Below are positions 55,287 to 64,000 of a stretch of 64,000 bases of DNA, one piece after another. Under the pieces are notes generated by a model. That model made no database searches and was not told where the DNA came from. It saw only the letters and a list, made by a program, of their open reading frames with translations. Both the position numbers and the translations under genes were made by a program. This stretch comes from UJ101 sp965262705 (GTDB lineage Bacteria > Bacteroidota > Bacteroidia > Flavobacteriales > UJ101): positions 1,550,001-1,614,000 of the forward strand of contig OZ253556.1 of assembly GCA_965262705.1 (NCBI GenBank). The letters run 5' to 3'. How positions within the stretch are numbered: the stretch's first letter is position 1; each line of letters opens with the position of its first letter.

Positions 55287-55949
55287 ATGTTTAAAGAATT
55301 ATTCGATTTGTTTTTTCCCCGGCATTGTGCTTTTTGCATGGATAACTTACAGAAAACAGAAGTTGCTTTGTGCCGAAATTGTCTGCGGTGCTTACCGTAC
55401 AGAAAGGATGCGTATGATCAACATTTGATGCGTAGCTTAAGTACATTATTTCGTTTAGAATCAGCATATTCTCTACTTTATTTTAAAGAACAAACTATGA
55501 CTTCAAAACTTATTCGAGAGCTAAAGTACTATAATAACCCAAAGGTAGGAATAATTTTAGGACAACTGCTCGCAGAAAAGATGCCCTCTCCTTTTGATAT
55601 ATTACTTCCCATACCGCTGCATTCCAGAAAGCAAAAAAAACGAGGGTATAATCAAGCGGAAAAAATAGCTAGGGGGATGAATAAAATATTAGGCATTAAA
55701 ACAGATACTCAAAATTTAGTTAGGAAAAAAAATAACCCTTCCCAGACTCATTTAAAAGATTATGAAGACCGCGTTAAAAACACATTAAATATCTTTCAGC
55801 TCAAAAATCCTGCATTTTTTGAGAATAAGCATGTGTTGTTAATTGATGATGTGGTTACCACAGGATCGACGATTTATAACTGTGCAAACTTATTTTTACC
55901 TATTAAAAATACCAAAATAAGCATAGCTTGCATTAGTTTTGCAGGATAA
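55287..55949 (+). CDS. ComF family amidophosphoribosyltransferase-like protein
   Basis: 220 residues. N-terminal zinc-ribbon Cys (HCAFC, CRNC) then a type I phosphoribosyltransferase fold: IPLHSRKQKKRGYNQAEKIA and the PRPP motif LLIDDVVTTGSTIY. ComF proteins are linked to DNA uptake and replication restart in some bacteria. Followed by a lipoprotein gene 22 bp later. Confidence 0.9.
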   Translation: MFKELFDLFFPRHCAFCMDNLQKTEVALCRNCLRCLPYRKDAYDQHLMRSLSTLFRLESAYSLLYFKEQTMTSKLIRELKYYNNPKVGIILGQLLAEKMPSPFDILLPIPLHSRKQKKRGYNQAEKIARGMNKILGIKTDTQNLVRKKNNPSQTHLKDYEDRVKNTLNIFQLKNPAFFENKHVLLIDDVVTTGSTIYNCANLFLPIKNTKISIACISFAG

Positions 55950-55971
55950 TATTTTAGAAAATCTACCTTGT

Positions 55972-57684
55972 ATGAAGTTTATCCGAATGAAATATTGCTG
56001 CCCGCCTTTATATATCATGTATATCATGGTGCTTTCTTATTCTTTTTATTTCTGTGCACGAATTTCCTCCCCTAAAGGAGGGATCGAAGACAAAACACCC
56101 CCTAAAGTAGTGAGTTATTCTATTGATAATCAATCACTAAATGTAGATACAGACCTCAAAGAAATTAAAATAAATTTTGACGAGTACCTTCGATTGAAAG
56201 ATGCAGCAAACCAAATTGTAATATCGCCGCCGATGGAAAAACTTCCTACATTTTCTCCATTAGGGGCGCCTCAAAAATATGTTACCATTAAGTTTAACGA
56301 AAAATTAAGGAAAAACACCACCTATACCATTAATTTCGGCGAAAGTATAGAGGATAACAACGAAGGAAATAAATTAACTAATTTTACGTATGTTTTTTCA
56401 ACAGGAAAAACGATTGACTCTATTAGCTATTCGGGGCAGATAATAGATAATAAATTGCTTGAATACGATAAAAAAGTGTTGGTTGGGTTATATAAAATTG
56501 ACAGTACTTTTAATGATTCTACTTTTATAAAACAAAAGCCCTATTATGTTACCCGACCCGATTCATTAGGAAAATTTACGTTCCGTTATCTACATGAAGG
56601 CAAGTATTTTTTAATGGGTTTGAGCGATACGAATCGTGATTTAAAATATAATCCGGCATTGGATAAATTAGCATTTGATAAAGATACTCTTTCACTGCCT
56701 TCAAAGGAAAAGGGGAAATTGCGGTTATTTAGAGAAAAAGAAAAATTTGCGGTAAAAATACCTGCTTATGATAGCTGGGGAAAAATAATTTTTCAGTTTT
56801 TGGGTAATCCGGACAGCGTTTCCGTGCAAAATAGAGATAAAAGTTATGAAAAAGGGATGCAAATTCCCTCGGAAACCAAAGATTCGTTAATTTATTGGTT
56901 TAAGCCTTTAGCCAAAGACACGTTAAAAACATTGAGGAAGGATACGTTAAGTTTTTTCATTTTTCATAATGGAAAACGGATAGACACCCTGACATTGAAC
57001 AAAAAAATACGATTTAGACCAGAGAAGAAACTGCAATTAAATCAAATTCAGTCTGCCAATGATTTTGCCCCTTTGACATTGTCTTCTAAAACGCCTTTAG
57101 TTTCCATTAATAAAGACAGTATTCAGGTTTTAAAAGATTCAACAGCACTTGATTTTAAAATGATTCAGAAAAAAGAAAAACCGTATAGTGTTCAGATAAA
57201 TAATAAGAAAAAGTTTGACAGTAAGTATAGTGTTCAGCTGCTTCCCGGTGCTATAAAAGATTTCTTTGGGCAAACCAATGATTCGCTAATCTACCCCATT
57301 CAAACGAAAAAGGAACAGGATTACGCCAGTCTTCAGATTCGCCTCGTTCACTCGCCAAAGTCCCGTTTTTGGTTTCGTCTGCTTCAGAATAAAACAATAA
57401 AAAGAGAACAATATACACGAGATAGTATTATTAATTTTAGATACCTCAATCCAGGAACTTATACCATGCAATTAGTTATAGATAAAAATGAAAACGGCAT
57501 TTGGGATACAGGGAATTATAAGCAAAAAATACAGCCTGAGCCCTGTTTTTTCTATGAAGAAGAAATATTGCTTAATGCGTATTGGGAGGTAAAAAAAACA
57601 TGGGACTTACTAAAAAACCCCATCGTGAGGAAAAAGCCCAAGAAAGATAAAAAAGAAAAGGATAAGATTACCAGAAAAACATGA
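55972..57684 (+). CDS. Ig-like (SbsA-type) domain lipoprotein
   Basis: 570 residues from ATG 55972; a shorter start at 55987 is equally possible. Hydrophobic signal LYIMYIMVLSYSFYFCARIS with a probable lipobox Cys, then SSPKGGIEDKTPPKVVSYSI, the standard opening of a Bacteroidota lipoprotein family with an SbsA-like Ig domain (residues 45-150: KEIKINFDEYLRL, PQKYVTIKFNEKLRKNTTYT). A C-terminal Ig/prealbumin-like part contains LVIDKNENGIWDTGNYKQKI. The tail is rich in Lys. Likely on the periplasmic or outer face of the outer membrane; function unknown. In the comF transcript. Confidence 0.85.
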   Translation: MKFIRMKYCCPPLYIMYIMVLSYSFYFCARISSPKGGIEDKTPPKVVSYSIDNQSLNVDTDLKEIKINFDEYLRLKDAANQIVISPPMEKLPTFSPLGAPQKYVTIKFNEKLRKNTTYTINFGESIEDNNEGNKLTNFTYVFSTGKTIDSISYSGQIIDNKLLEYDKKVLVGLYKIDSTFNDSTFIKQKPYYVTRPDSLGKFTFRYLHEGKYFLMGLSDTNRDLKYNPALDKLAFDKDTLSLPSKEKGKLRLFREKEKFAVKIPAYDSWGKIIFQFLGNPDSVSVQNRDKSYEKGMQIPSETKDSLIYWFKPLAKDTLKTLRKDTLSFFIFHNGKRIDTLTLNKKIRFRPEKKLQLNQIQSANDFAPLTLSSKTPLVSINKDSIQVLKDSTALDFKMIQKKEKPYSVQINNKKKFDSKYSVQLLPGAIKDFFGQTNDSLIYPIQTKKEQDYASLQIRLVHSPKSRFWFRLLQNKTIKREQYTRDSIINFRYLNPGTYTMQLVIDKNENGIWDTGNYKQKIQPEPCFFYEEEILLNAYWEVKKTWDLLKNPIVRKKPKKDKKEKDKITRKT

Positions 57685-57701
57685 AAAAATGGAGATGAAA
57701 A

Positions 57702-58252
57702 TTAAGCGTTTTTATCTTTATTAAGGTTATGATGATCAACCTTGGCGACATGTATCCCTTTGATTTTAAAAAACTTGTTTCTCATTATAATTCCAAAAAT
57801 AAGATCAAAATCAAATAAATTATACCCGTTTTCAAAAGCATATTTTTTTGCAATTTTAAAACATGCCTCTTGAATATTATAAGGATTAGAATCTTTTTTT
57901 ATTATTGTGGTTATTTTTTTTCTATTTCACTCCAATTTTTATTAATTATCCTTTTTACCTTTAAATCTTCAGCAACTCTATCGCCTAACTCTGTTAAAGA
58001 AATAGGGCTTTTAGATTTAGCAAACGGATTATTATTTTGCTTAAACAATTCAATAAACGCTTTGATTTGAGAAAGGTCATTTTTTATTGTATCAATATTT
58101 TTCTCAATTTTTTCAATTACTTTGTATCTTTCAATTATTTTACCCGCCTTGACTGCAATCCATAAAATAAATAATCCTAAACTGAACATAAAGCCAAAAC
58201 TTCCTGAGCGGCTTTTAAGTATTTCTTTAAGAAAGTCAAACGCAGAGTCCAT
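57702..58252 (-). pseudogene. TM/coiled-coil protein broken at an A8 tract
   Basis: The first part (ATG 58252 to 57911, 113 residues) has one transmembrane helix (FGFMFSLGLFILWIAVKAG), a charged helix (IERYKVIEKIEKNIDTIKND) and PISLTELGDRVAEDLKVKRI, ending NWSEIEKK at a run of eight A. With nine A the frame would go on as ITTIIKKDSNPYNIQEACFK then IAKKYAFENGYNLFDFDLIF to a stop at 57702. The second part has no start codon of its own. A related intact protein with both halves is familiar from Bacteroidota genomes, function unknown. Decay, slippage or sequence error. Confidence 0.7.
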
Positions 58253-58373
58253 TTTGGATGAATTTTTAATAACAAAAATACAAAAATGTTTTTATTTTCT
58301 TCTTTTTTTAATATTCAAAAATCAAAACACACACAATTTGCATAGAAATTTTAGAAAATATTATAAATTAATT

Positions 58374-58445
58374 ATTTGAGAAGGAAGCAGTTTGAAGCTA
58401 AATACTTTCTTTTTTATACTTTTTTATGTGTTCTGCAACGGTCTC
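58374..58445 (-). repeat. MITE-F half element
   Basis: TTTGAGAAGGAAGCAGTTTG through CTTTTTTATGTGTTCTGCAA to CGGTCTC; corresponds to one arm of MITE-F, broken at the central hairpin. Confidence 0.8.
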
Positions 58446-58462
58446 AATTATTTATGTTTTAT

Positions 58463-59758
58463 TTATAAAGTCGTCAGCTCACTTTTTCTAAGCAATTGGT
58501 TTCCAATTTCACAATTCAGGCATCTTTTTAAATCGCAATATTGTGTTTTTAATTGGATAAGCGCCTGTGAATCCCAGGCATTCTTTGGGCCAAATTTAAG
58601 TTGTATAAATGATGAAATAATACTGTTGCGTTCAGCAGGTAATAAATGCAAAAAATCGACTACCTCCTCTATATTTTGTTTAGCTTGTTGTTGCATATAG
58701 CAATATTTTAACGGCAGAATGACATTAATCAATATAAGATGAACAAAAGACTTTGAGAGGGTTCTTTTAGAAGGGCGCATAGATAATTTACCAAAATGAT
58801 AATTTTTCTGCCAGTAGGGTTCAAGTTCTATTTCAAACAGTGCATAGAAGTTTGCCAGTTGATTAATTTTAATCAAAAAAGAAAAGAGATGATGATATTC
58901 GTAGTAAAGCGCTGCCAGTTGTGCTAATCGAATCGTTGGATAATTAGGAGGACGAACGCCGTAAAATTTAAACATAACAGGCTCACAAGAAGTAAGATTA
59001 TATTTTTGCTTTAAAAATTGGTATTCCTTTTTTAATTGGTTAAAATAGTCTTCTTCCATGTTACCACTCAGAAAACCTGCCTGTCCGAAGAAAAGGGCTT
59101 CGACGGCTTTTTTATTGTGCTGACATTTTTTGAGTATTTTATAATCAAATGAATCTGCCCAAATTTCCATGGCCTGCCTATTCACTTTCGGTCCAAAATA
59201 TTTTGCTAACAGAAAAAATAATCCCGCTTCCCAATTATAGTTCGTCTTACGAAGCCTCGACTTGATCGCAAGGGTTTTTACTTCGAACCGTTCGATTAGC
59301 AAACGAGATTTCCAATGATTTTTAATCATCTCATTATCAAAACGTATTAATTGTTTTTCACAAGGAATAAAGCGAGGTTTAGCTCGCAAAAAGCTTTGAT
59401 AGTTCTCTTTTATGACATTTTTTATTTTTCCTTTTAACTCAAAAGCGGGTATGATTTCGCCTCTTTCGTTTTTAATATCTATATTATTCTCATAAACTAC
59501 ATGAAGAATCACATTATTATAAGCCTTATCTTGCTGATGTTTATGTAAATTCCAATCGGAAGCCTGTAAATGAATCTCAATATTTCCTACCCATAAAGTA
59601 TTGTTTATTTTAAGGCGGGCGTCTAAAAAATCAGGACCACAAGTGTTGTTTTTCCTACCTGGCTTAATCACTTCAAAAGATATTCCCTGTGTCGTTTTTA
59701 AGTTCGCAGAATCATAGAGGCGATGTTTCCAAACGTAGTATAAAAAGTCTTCGTTCAT
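58463..59758 (-). CDS. DUF2851 family protein
   Basis: 431 residues, starting MNEDFLYYVWKHRLYDSANL, with GRKNNTCGPDFLDARLKIN, WVGNIEIHLQASDWNLHKHQ and NVILHVVYEND-like segments that define DUF2851. The Gly-Pro-Asp, Asn-Ile-Glu-Ile-His and Asn-Val-x-Leu-His-Val arrangement suggests a PD-(D/E)xK-like nuclease core, but this is inference. Common in Bacteroidota, function unknown. Full length, no neighbours in operon. Confidence 0.85.
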   Translation of the reverse strand: MNEDFLYYVWKHRLYDSANLKTTQGISFEVIKPGRKNNTCGPDFLDARLKINNTLWVGNIEIHLQASDWNLHKHQQDKAYNNVILHVVYENNIDIKNERGEIIPAFELKGKIKNVIKENYQSFLRAKPRFIPCEKQLIRFDNEMIKNHWKSRLLIERFEVKTLAIKSRLRKTNYNWEAGLFFLLAKYFGPKVNRQAMEIWADSFDYKILKKCQHNKKAVEALFFGQAGFLSGNMEEDYFNQLKKEYQFLKQKYNLTSCEPVMFKFYGVRPPNYPTIRLAQLAALYYEYHHLFSFLIKINQLANFYALFEIELEPYWQKNYHFGKLSMRPSKRTLSKSFVHLILINVILPLKYCYMQQQAKQNIEEVVDFLHLLPAERNSIISSFIQLKFGPKNAWDSQALIQLKTQYCDLKRCLNCEIGNQLLRKSELTTL

Positions 59759-59793
59759 TAAAGTTAATATTACTGATCCATCTCAATTACTTC

Positions 59794-59850
59794 TTGAGAC
59801 CGCTGCAAAAAGTACTTTAGCAACTGCAAGTCAGCGCTAGTCAAAGGGTT
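59794..59850. repeat. Degenerate MITE-F end
   Basis: GAGACCGCTGCAAAAAGTAC, TTTAGCAACTGCAAGTCAGC, GCTAGTCAAAGGGTTC. Between DUF2851 and the next gene. Confidence 0.6.
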
Positions 59851-59854
59851 CTTG

Positions 59855-60169
59855 TTATTCCTTCTCCTCAACAACAATAAAAATATCTTCATCTTTCTTT
59901 TTCATGAAAAATTTTTCTCTTGCTATTTTTTCAATCGCTTTAGGGTCTCGTTGTACTTTTTGTAATTCTCTTGTAACTTTTTGTAATTTTTCCTTATAAA
60001 AATCCCGGTCTTTTTTCAGCTGACTAATCTCTCTGTCAATATATACTTGCTCTTTTAGTGAGGCATCGTCTAAGAAGATAATCCAAATGAAAAAAAAGCT
60101 TCCAATAAGTACATATTTATTTGAAAGAATTCGGAACCATTTATTTTTACTTATGATTGATTTTATCAT
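59855..60169 (-). CDS. Septum formation initiator (FtsB/DivIC family)
   Basis: 104 residues: a short N-terminal basic stretch, a transmembrane helix (YVLIGSFFFIWIIFLDD), then a coiled coil (LKEQVYIDREISQLKKDRDF, YKEKLQKVTRELQK) and a conserved PKAIEKIAREKFFMKKKDED segment, as in FtsB/DivIC proteins of the divisome. Single gene here. Confidence 0.9.
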   Translation of the reverse strand: MIKSIISKNKWFRILSNKYVLIGSFFFIWIIFLDDASLKEQVYIDREISQLKKDRDFYKEKLQKVTRELQKVQRDPKAIEKIAREKFFMKKKDEDIFIVVEEKE

Positions 60170-60194
60170 GGCTTCATTTTTTTAGGCTTACCTT

Positions 60195-60270
60195 GAGACA
60201 GTTGCAAAAAGCACGCTAACAAGAAAATGCAATCTTTTTCATACTTTTTTATGTGTTCTGCAACGGTCTC
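60195..60270 (+). repeat. Short MITE-F (76 bp)
   Basis: GAGACAGTTGCAAAAAGCAC to TGTGTTCTGCAACGGTCTC; ends intact, centre deleted. Confidence 0.85.
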
Positions 60271-60314
60271 ACCTTATACAAAAATATCTTTTTTATTCTA
60301 ATCAGATAAAAAAA

Positions 60315-60524
60315 TGAGACCTTTAGCTAGCGCTGACTTGCAGTTGCAAAAAGCACTTTAGCAAAAAAATGCAACGCCCGATAAAAATTAAACACCATAG
60401 CAACCTTTTGGGTGTGGAGGATTTTAATTTTTTGTCTGGTTGCTGAGCACAGCCGAAGTAAGGAAGCAGTTTGAAGCGAGATGCTTTCTTTTTCATACTT
60501 TTTTATATATTCTGCAACGTTCTC
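60315..60524 (-). repeat. MITE-F with nested REP-F arm
   Basis: GAGACCTTTAGCTAGCGCTG and GACTTGCAGTTGCAAAAAGC at one side, central hairpin AAAAATTAAACACCATAGCA...GGATTTTAATTTTTT, REP-F arm GGTTGCTGAGCACAGCCGAA (60432), and ATATTCTGCAACGTTCTC at the other end. Confidence 0.85.
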
Positions 60525-60567
60525 AATATATTAGCCGTGCTAAAAGAAACATTCAAGTTTAAAACAT

Positions 60568-63366
60568 TTATCCAAGCCCCGCCAATTTTTCTTTAAGATA
60601 TACCCCGGTATAGCTTTTATCATTTTCAATTATTTTTTCAGGAGTTCCTTCCGCGATAATATATCCGCCATTCTCACCACCTTCGGGGCCTAAATCGATC
60701 ACCCAATCTGCTGATTTTATGATATCCATATTATGCTCAATAACAAAAATAGAATGCCCCATTTCAATTAATGCTTCAAAAGACTTCAAGAGTTTCTTAA
60801 TATCATGAAAATGCAAGCCCGTAGAGGGTTCATCAAAAATAAAAAGTGTACGTGTCTGCCGCCGTCCTTTTCCTATAAAATAAGCGAGTTTTACTCTTTG
60901 TGCCTCTCCGCCTGAAAGCGTAGTTGAGGGCTGGCCTAATCGTATATAGCCTAAACCGACTTCTTGAAGAGGCAGCAATTTGTCTGCAATTTTACCTTCA
61001 CCTTCTTTTCTAAAAAATTCAATAGCATCGTCTACCGTCATCTCTATAACATCTGCTATGTTCTTTCCTCGAAACTGTACGGCTAGTATTTCTTCTTTAA
61101 ACCGCTTTCCTTTACAAGCCTCGCATATTAGATGAATATCCGCCATAAATTGCATTTCAATCGTAACGGTTCCCTCTCCTTTACATACTTCACAGCGACC
61201 GCCTTCTACATTAAATGAAAAATGAGATGCCTTATACTGGTTAATTTTAGATAATTTTTGCCGGGCGAACAGCGACCGAATTTCGTCATAGGCTTTAAGG
61301 TAAGTAATGGGATTAGAACGCGACGACTTTCCAATGGGATTTTGGTCGATGAGTTCAATATTTTTAATGTATTCCGTGTCGCCGGTTAAGCCATCAAAAT
61401 CACCCGGTCTTCCGGCATTCTGCCCTATTTTTTGAGATACAGCAGGATAGATAATTTTTCGCATTAGCGTGCTTTTGCCTGATCCTGAAACACCCGTTAG
61501 AATCACCAGACCGCCTAGAGGAATATTCACCGAAATATTTTTTAAATTATTTGCCCGTGCCCCTTTGATATGAATTTTATTTTTAAGACGTCTTCGCTTT
61601 TTTGGAACGCGTATCATTTTTTTTCCTGCCAGATATTCCGCAGTAAGTGTTTTTTGGGTTATAATATCCTTAAAAATGCCAGTCGCTACTACTTCTCCTC
61701 CGAGCGACCCGGCTTTGGGGCCCATATCCACAATAAAATCTGCCTGTTTCATGATCCCTTCGTCATGCTCTACTACGATAACCGTATTTCCGAGGTTGCG
61801 CAATTTTTTAAGAACCGAGATCAAACGCTCGTTATCTTTTACATGTAATCCAATACTGGGTTCATCTAAAATATACATGGACCCTACTAGCGTACTCCCC
61901 AGCGAGGTTGCCAAATTAATCCGCTGTGATTCGCCGCCTGAAAGCGTATTAGAGGCTCTATTTAATGTCAAATAATTTAACCCTACATTTAACAAAAAGC
62001 CGATGCGATTTTCTATTTCCGTTAAAATGCGGGTTGCTATTTTCTTCTCATGCGGATTGAGTACTAAGTTCGTGAAAAAAGATTGTAATTTATCTATGGC
62101 AAGATTAACCAATTCTTGAATTGATTTACCCCCTACTTTAACATAGGATGCCTCTTTTCTCAGCCTTGTCCCGCCGCATTCAGGGCAAAGCGTTCGCCCG
62201 CGATAACGCGAGAGCATGACACGATTTTGTATTTTGTAGGCTTTTTCTTCTAATTTTTTAAAAAAAGCGTAAATACCCGCAAAGTATTTATTCCCTTTCC
62301 AAAGCGCTTTTTTTTGTTCTTCAGATAGTGTATAATAAGGTGCATGAATAGGAAAATCAAAGAGTGCGGCAGTTTTAATCAACTCTTTTTTCCACTGCGA
62401 AACTTTCTCTCCCCGCCAGCAAACTACGGCATCTTCATAAATGGACAATGATTTATCAGGCACCACTAAATCCTCGTCAATACCGATAATTGAGCCATAT
62501 CCTTCACAAACTAGGCAGGCGCCATAAGGATTATTAAAGCTAAACAAATGAGGCGTCGGGTCATTAAATTCCATATTATCTCGCTCAAAGCGGTTGAAAA
62601 ATTCACAGACCGTACCCTCTGTTAAATTTTCGATCATACACTTTCCATGTCCTTCATAAAAAGCCGTTTGTACAGCATCTGCCACCCGATGGTAAAATTC
62701 GTTATCTTCTTTGGTAACCAATCGATCAATCACGAGAAAAAAGGGGGCTTTTTTCTTTGATAGATATTCTTCTGCCTCATTTATTTTTATTATCTCATCT
62801 GCTACCTTAACTCTTGAAAAGCCTTGACGAACCAATATTTTCAAGGTAGTTTCTATCGTTCTTTCTTTCAGTATAATCGGGGATAATATTAATATTTTCT
62901 GATCCTTTGGCAATTTTTTTACCTGATCTACTACATCCGTTACTTCATCTTTTTTGACCTCTTGCCCTGATATAGGCGAAATTGTTTTGCCTATACGCGC
63001 AAACAATAGTTTCATATAATCGTAAATTTCAGTGGTCGTACCTACTGTTGAGCGTGGATTAGTTGAATTTACTTTTTGTTCAATGGCAATAGCCGGTGCA
63101 AGCCCTTTTATATACTCTACTTTGGGCTTATCAAGTTTGCCAAGGAACTGACGGGCATACGAAGACAAACTTTCTACATAGCGGCGCTGCCCTTCGGCAT
63201 ACAACGTATCAAAGGCTAGGCTAGACTTGCCTGAACCTGAAAGCCCGGTGATGACTACCAACTGATTACGAGGGATGGCAATATCTACTTGCTTTAAATT
63301 GTACATGTTTGCACCTTTAATCAAGATAAACCGTTCTTCATCAAGAGATTTAAATGTTTTTTTCAT
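60568..63366 (-). CDS. uvrA: Excinuclease ABC subunit A
   Basis: Damage sensor of nucleotide excision repair. 932 residues from ATG 63366 (MKKTFKSLDEERFILIKGAN). Two ABC units: Walker A GLSGSGKSS near the N-terminus and GVSGSGKST in the second half; signature LSGGESQRI and LSGGEAQRV; the first zinc site (CLVCEGYG and CPECGGTRL) and the second (CEVCKGEG, CEACKGKRF) are intact. PRSTVGTTTEIYDYMKLLFA is conserved. Not followed by another gene; repeats separate it from the FtsB-like gene. Confidence 0.97.
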   Translation of the reverse strand: MKKTFKSLDEERFILIKGANMYNLKQVDIAIPRNQLVVITGLSGSGKSSLAFDTLYAEGQRRYVESLSSYARQFLGKLDKPKVEYIKGLAPAIAIEQKVNSTNPRSTVGTTTEIYDYMKLLFARIGKTISPISGQEVKKDEVTDVVDQVKKLPKDQKILILSPIILKERTIETTLKILVRQGFSRVKVADEIIKINEAEEYLSKKKAPFFLVIDRLVTKEDNEFYHRVADAVQTAFYEGHGKCMIENLTEGTVCEFFNRFERDNMEFNDPTPHLFSFNNPYGACLVCEGYGSIIGIDEDLVVPDKSLSIYEDAVVCWRGEKVSQWKKELIKTAALFDFPIHAPYYTLSEEQKKALWKGNKYFAGIYAFFKKLEEKAYKIQNRVMLSRYRGRTLCPECGGTRLRKEASYVKVGGKSIQELVNLAIDKLQSFFTNLVLNPHEKKIATRILTEIENRIGFLLNVGLNYLTLNRASNTLSGGESQRINLATSLGSTLVGSMYILDEPSIGLHVKDNERLISVLKKLRNLGNTVIVVEHDEGIMKQADFIVDMGPKAGSLGGEVVATGIFKDIITQKTLTAEYLAGKKMIRVPKKRRRLKNKIHIKGARANNLKNISVNIPLGGLVILTGVSGSGKSTLMRKIIYPAVSQKIGQNAGRPGDFDGLTGDTEYIKNIELIDQNPIGKSSRSNPITYLKAYDEIRSLFARQKLSKINQYKASHFSFNVEGGRCEVCKGEGTVTIEMQFMADIHLICEACKGKRFKEEILAVQFRGKNIADVIEMTVDDAIEFFRKEGEGKIADKLLPLQEVGLGYIRLGQPSTTLSGGEAQRVKLAYFIGKGRRQTRTLFIFDEPSTGLHFHDIKKLLKSFEALIEMGHSIFVIEHNMDIIKSADWVIDLGPEGGENGGYIIAEGTPEKIIENDKSYTGVYLKEKLAGLG

Positions 63367-63390
63367 ACGCATTTTTTTACCTCTGGTACA

Positions 63391-63398
63391 CAAACATA
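63391..63398 (-). promoter_or_regulatory. Probable uvrA -7 box
   Basis: TATGTTTG (minus strand) fits TAnnTTTG, 24 bp upstream of the ATG at 63366. Confidence 0.45.
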
Positions 63399-63519
63399 AA
63401 GATAAACTTTAGTTGTGAAAAATAAGCGGGAATTTTATAGATATTTTTTAGTTATTATTTATTATTTTTTTAATGAAAAAAACGCCTTTGTTAAGTTAAA
63501 ATTAACATAAAATATAAAA

Positions 63520-64000
63520 ATGATGAAAAAGAATTTATTTTTTAGTCTAAGTGTAATTGGCCAATTGCTTTTTAGCCAAGTAGGAGTTAATACTGATCAA
63601 TGCATTGGATATACATTCTGAAGCAATAGGGGCTAATAAAAAAGGGGGTATTAATCCCAAGAATTGAATTAAAAAGCACGACGGATATTACTAATAGTCC
63701 TGCAAGAGGATTATTGGTGTATAATATCAGAACGCAAAACGACGTTCTAGCAGATAATTTTTATTATTTTGATGGAAATAAATGGAATCCTATTTTGTCT
63801 GAAAATGAAACGACAGATGTTCCTTTGCTGGCTATGGTAGCTAGATTAGAACATGATATCCCTATTAAAACAGCAAACACATTTATACCTCTTGATTTTG
63901 ATAAAGAAGTTGTTAAAAATAGTAATCTTATTAGTTACGATCAAGATACGGGACTTTTTACAGCTAATCAAGATGGAGTTTATGCAATTACTCTTCAATT
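63520..64000 (+). pseudogene. Secreted protein with C1q/TNF-like domain, two frameshifts (3' end outside)
   Basis: Starts MMKKNLFFSLSVIGQLLFSQ, a clear signal peptide, followed by VGVNTD. The sense then shifts frame to NALDIHSEAIGANKKGG and shifts again after GGGGGTATTAATCCC to ILIPRIELKSTTDITNSPAR, GLLVYNIRTQNDVL and YYFDGNKWNPILSENETTD. From about 63870 the segment NTFIPLDFDKEVVKNSNLIS, YDQDTGLFTANQDGVYAITL has the pattern of a C1q-like jelly-roll domain, as in many Bacteroidota surface proteins. The rest lies outside the window. Decay or sequence error. Confidence 0.7.

Overview
The window is an AT-rich chromosome segment from a member of the Flavobacteriia (Bacteroidota). Evidence: gliding genes gldD-gldE, an exosortase XrtF pair, DUF5686 and DUF2851 proteins, GldD-type and Ig-like lipoproteins, promoters of the Bacteroidota type (TTG, about 19 bp, TAnnTTTG), almost no Shine-Dalgarno sequences, and a 16S rRNA whose 3' end has lost the CCTCC anti-Shine-Dalgarno core. 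The genus cannot be fixed from the sequence. A host-associated or partly degraded lineage is likely, because repeats, broken insertion sequences and frameshifted genes fill the spaces between ordinary housekeeping genes.

Layout. 1-1.95 kb: remnant of a GC-richer prophage (morphogenesis-type genes on the minus strand plus a short DUF4160-like gene). 2-18.5 kb: housekeeping genes (fbp, prfA, hpf, xer recombinase, M23 peptidase, ribF, atpDC, tRNA-Arg, a phosphoesterase, a FabH-like synthase, folA, nrdBA, a YncE/phosphoesterase lipoprotein). 18.7-23.9 kb: an accessory zone with tRNA-Arg and tRNA-Pro, a frameshifted integrase, a phage-type repressor diverging from a frameshifted dsRNA-binding-like gene, a decayed IS5-type element, a 42-bp minisatellite and structured repeats. 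24-39.9 kb: galE with the XrtF pair, a DUF5686 protein, tgt, engB, a hydrolase, radA, idi, hemD and mnmE, separated by repeats and two more dead IS5-type copies. 40.1-45.6 kb: one complete rRNA operon (16S-Ile-Ala-23S-5S). 46-63.4 kb: gldD-gldE, mutY, a HU / small basic protein / RNase G cluster, tRNA-Val, an ECF-type sigma factor, lipA, lpxH-queD, comF, an Ig-like lipoprotein, DUF2851, divIC/ftsB and uvrA. The last 480 bp hold the frameshifted start of a secreted C1q-like protein.

Repeats are the most distinctive content. I use three working labels. MITE-F: about 75-210 bp, ends GAGACCGTTGCA...TGCAACGGTCTC, with an internal terminator-like hairpin. These ends match those of the IS5-type element, which suggests mobilisation by its transposase. 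SR-1: four copies of an element of about 115-150 bp with conserved single-strand-like boxes and two hairpins whose stems differ in sequence but stay paired between copies, as for a structured RNA or DNA element. REP-F: a short palindrome (GGTTACTGAGC...TCGAAGTA) that has invaded both the IS copies and MITE-F copies.

Functional links. tgt and queD serve queuosine tRNA modification, and mnmE another tRNA modification. uvrA, mutY and radA are DNA repair genes. gldD/gldE and XrtF point to gliding and secretion or cell-surface sorting. Several broken genes (integrase, TM/coiled-coil protein) are interrupted exactly at A8 tracts. These may be true decay, slippage-rescued genes or sequencing errors.
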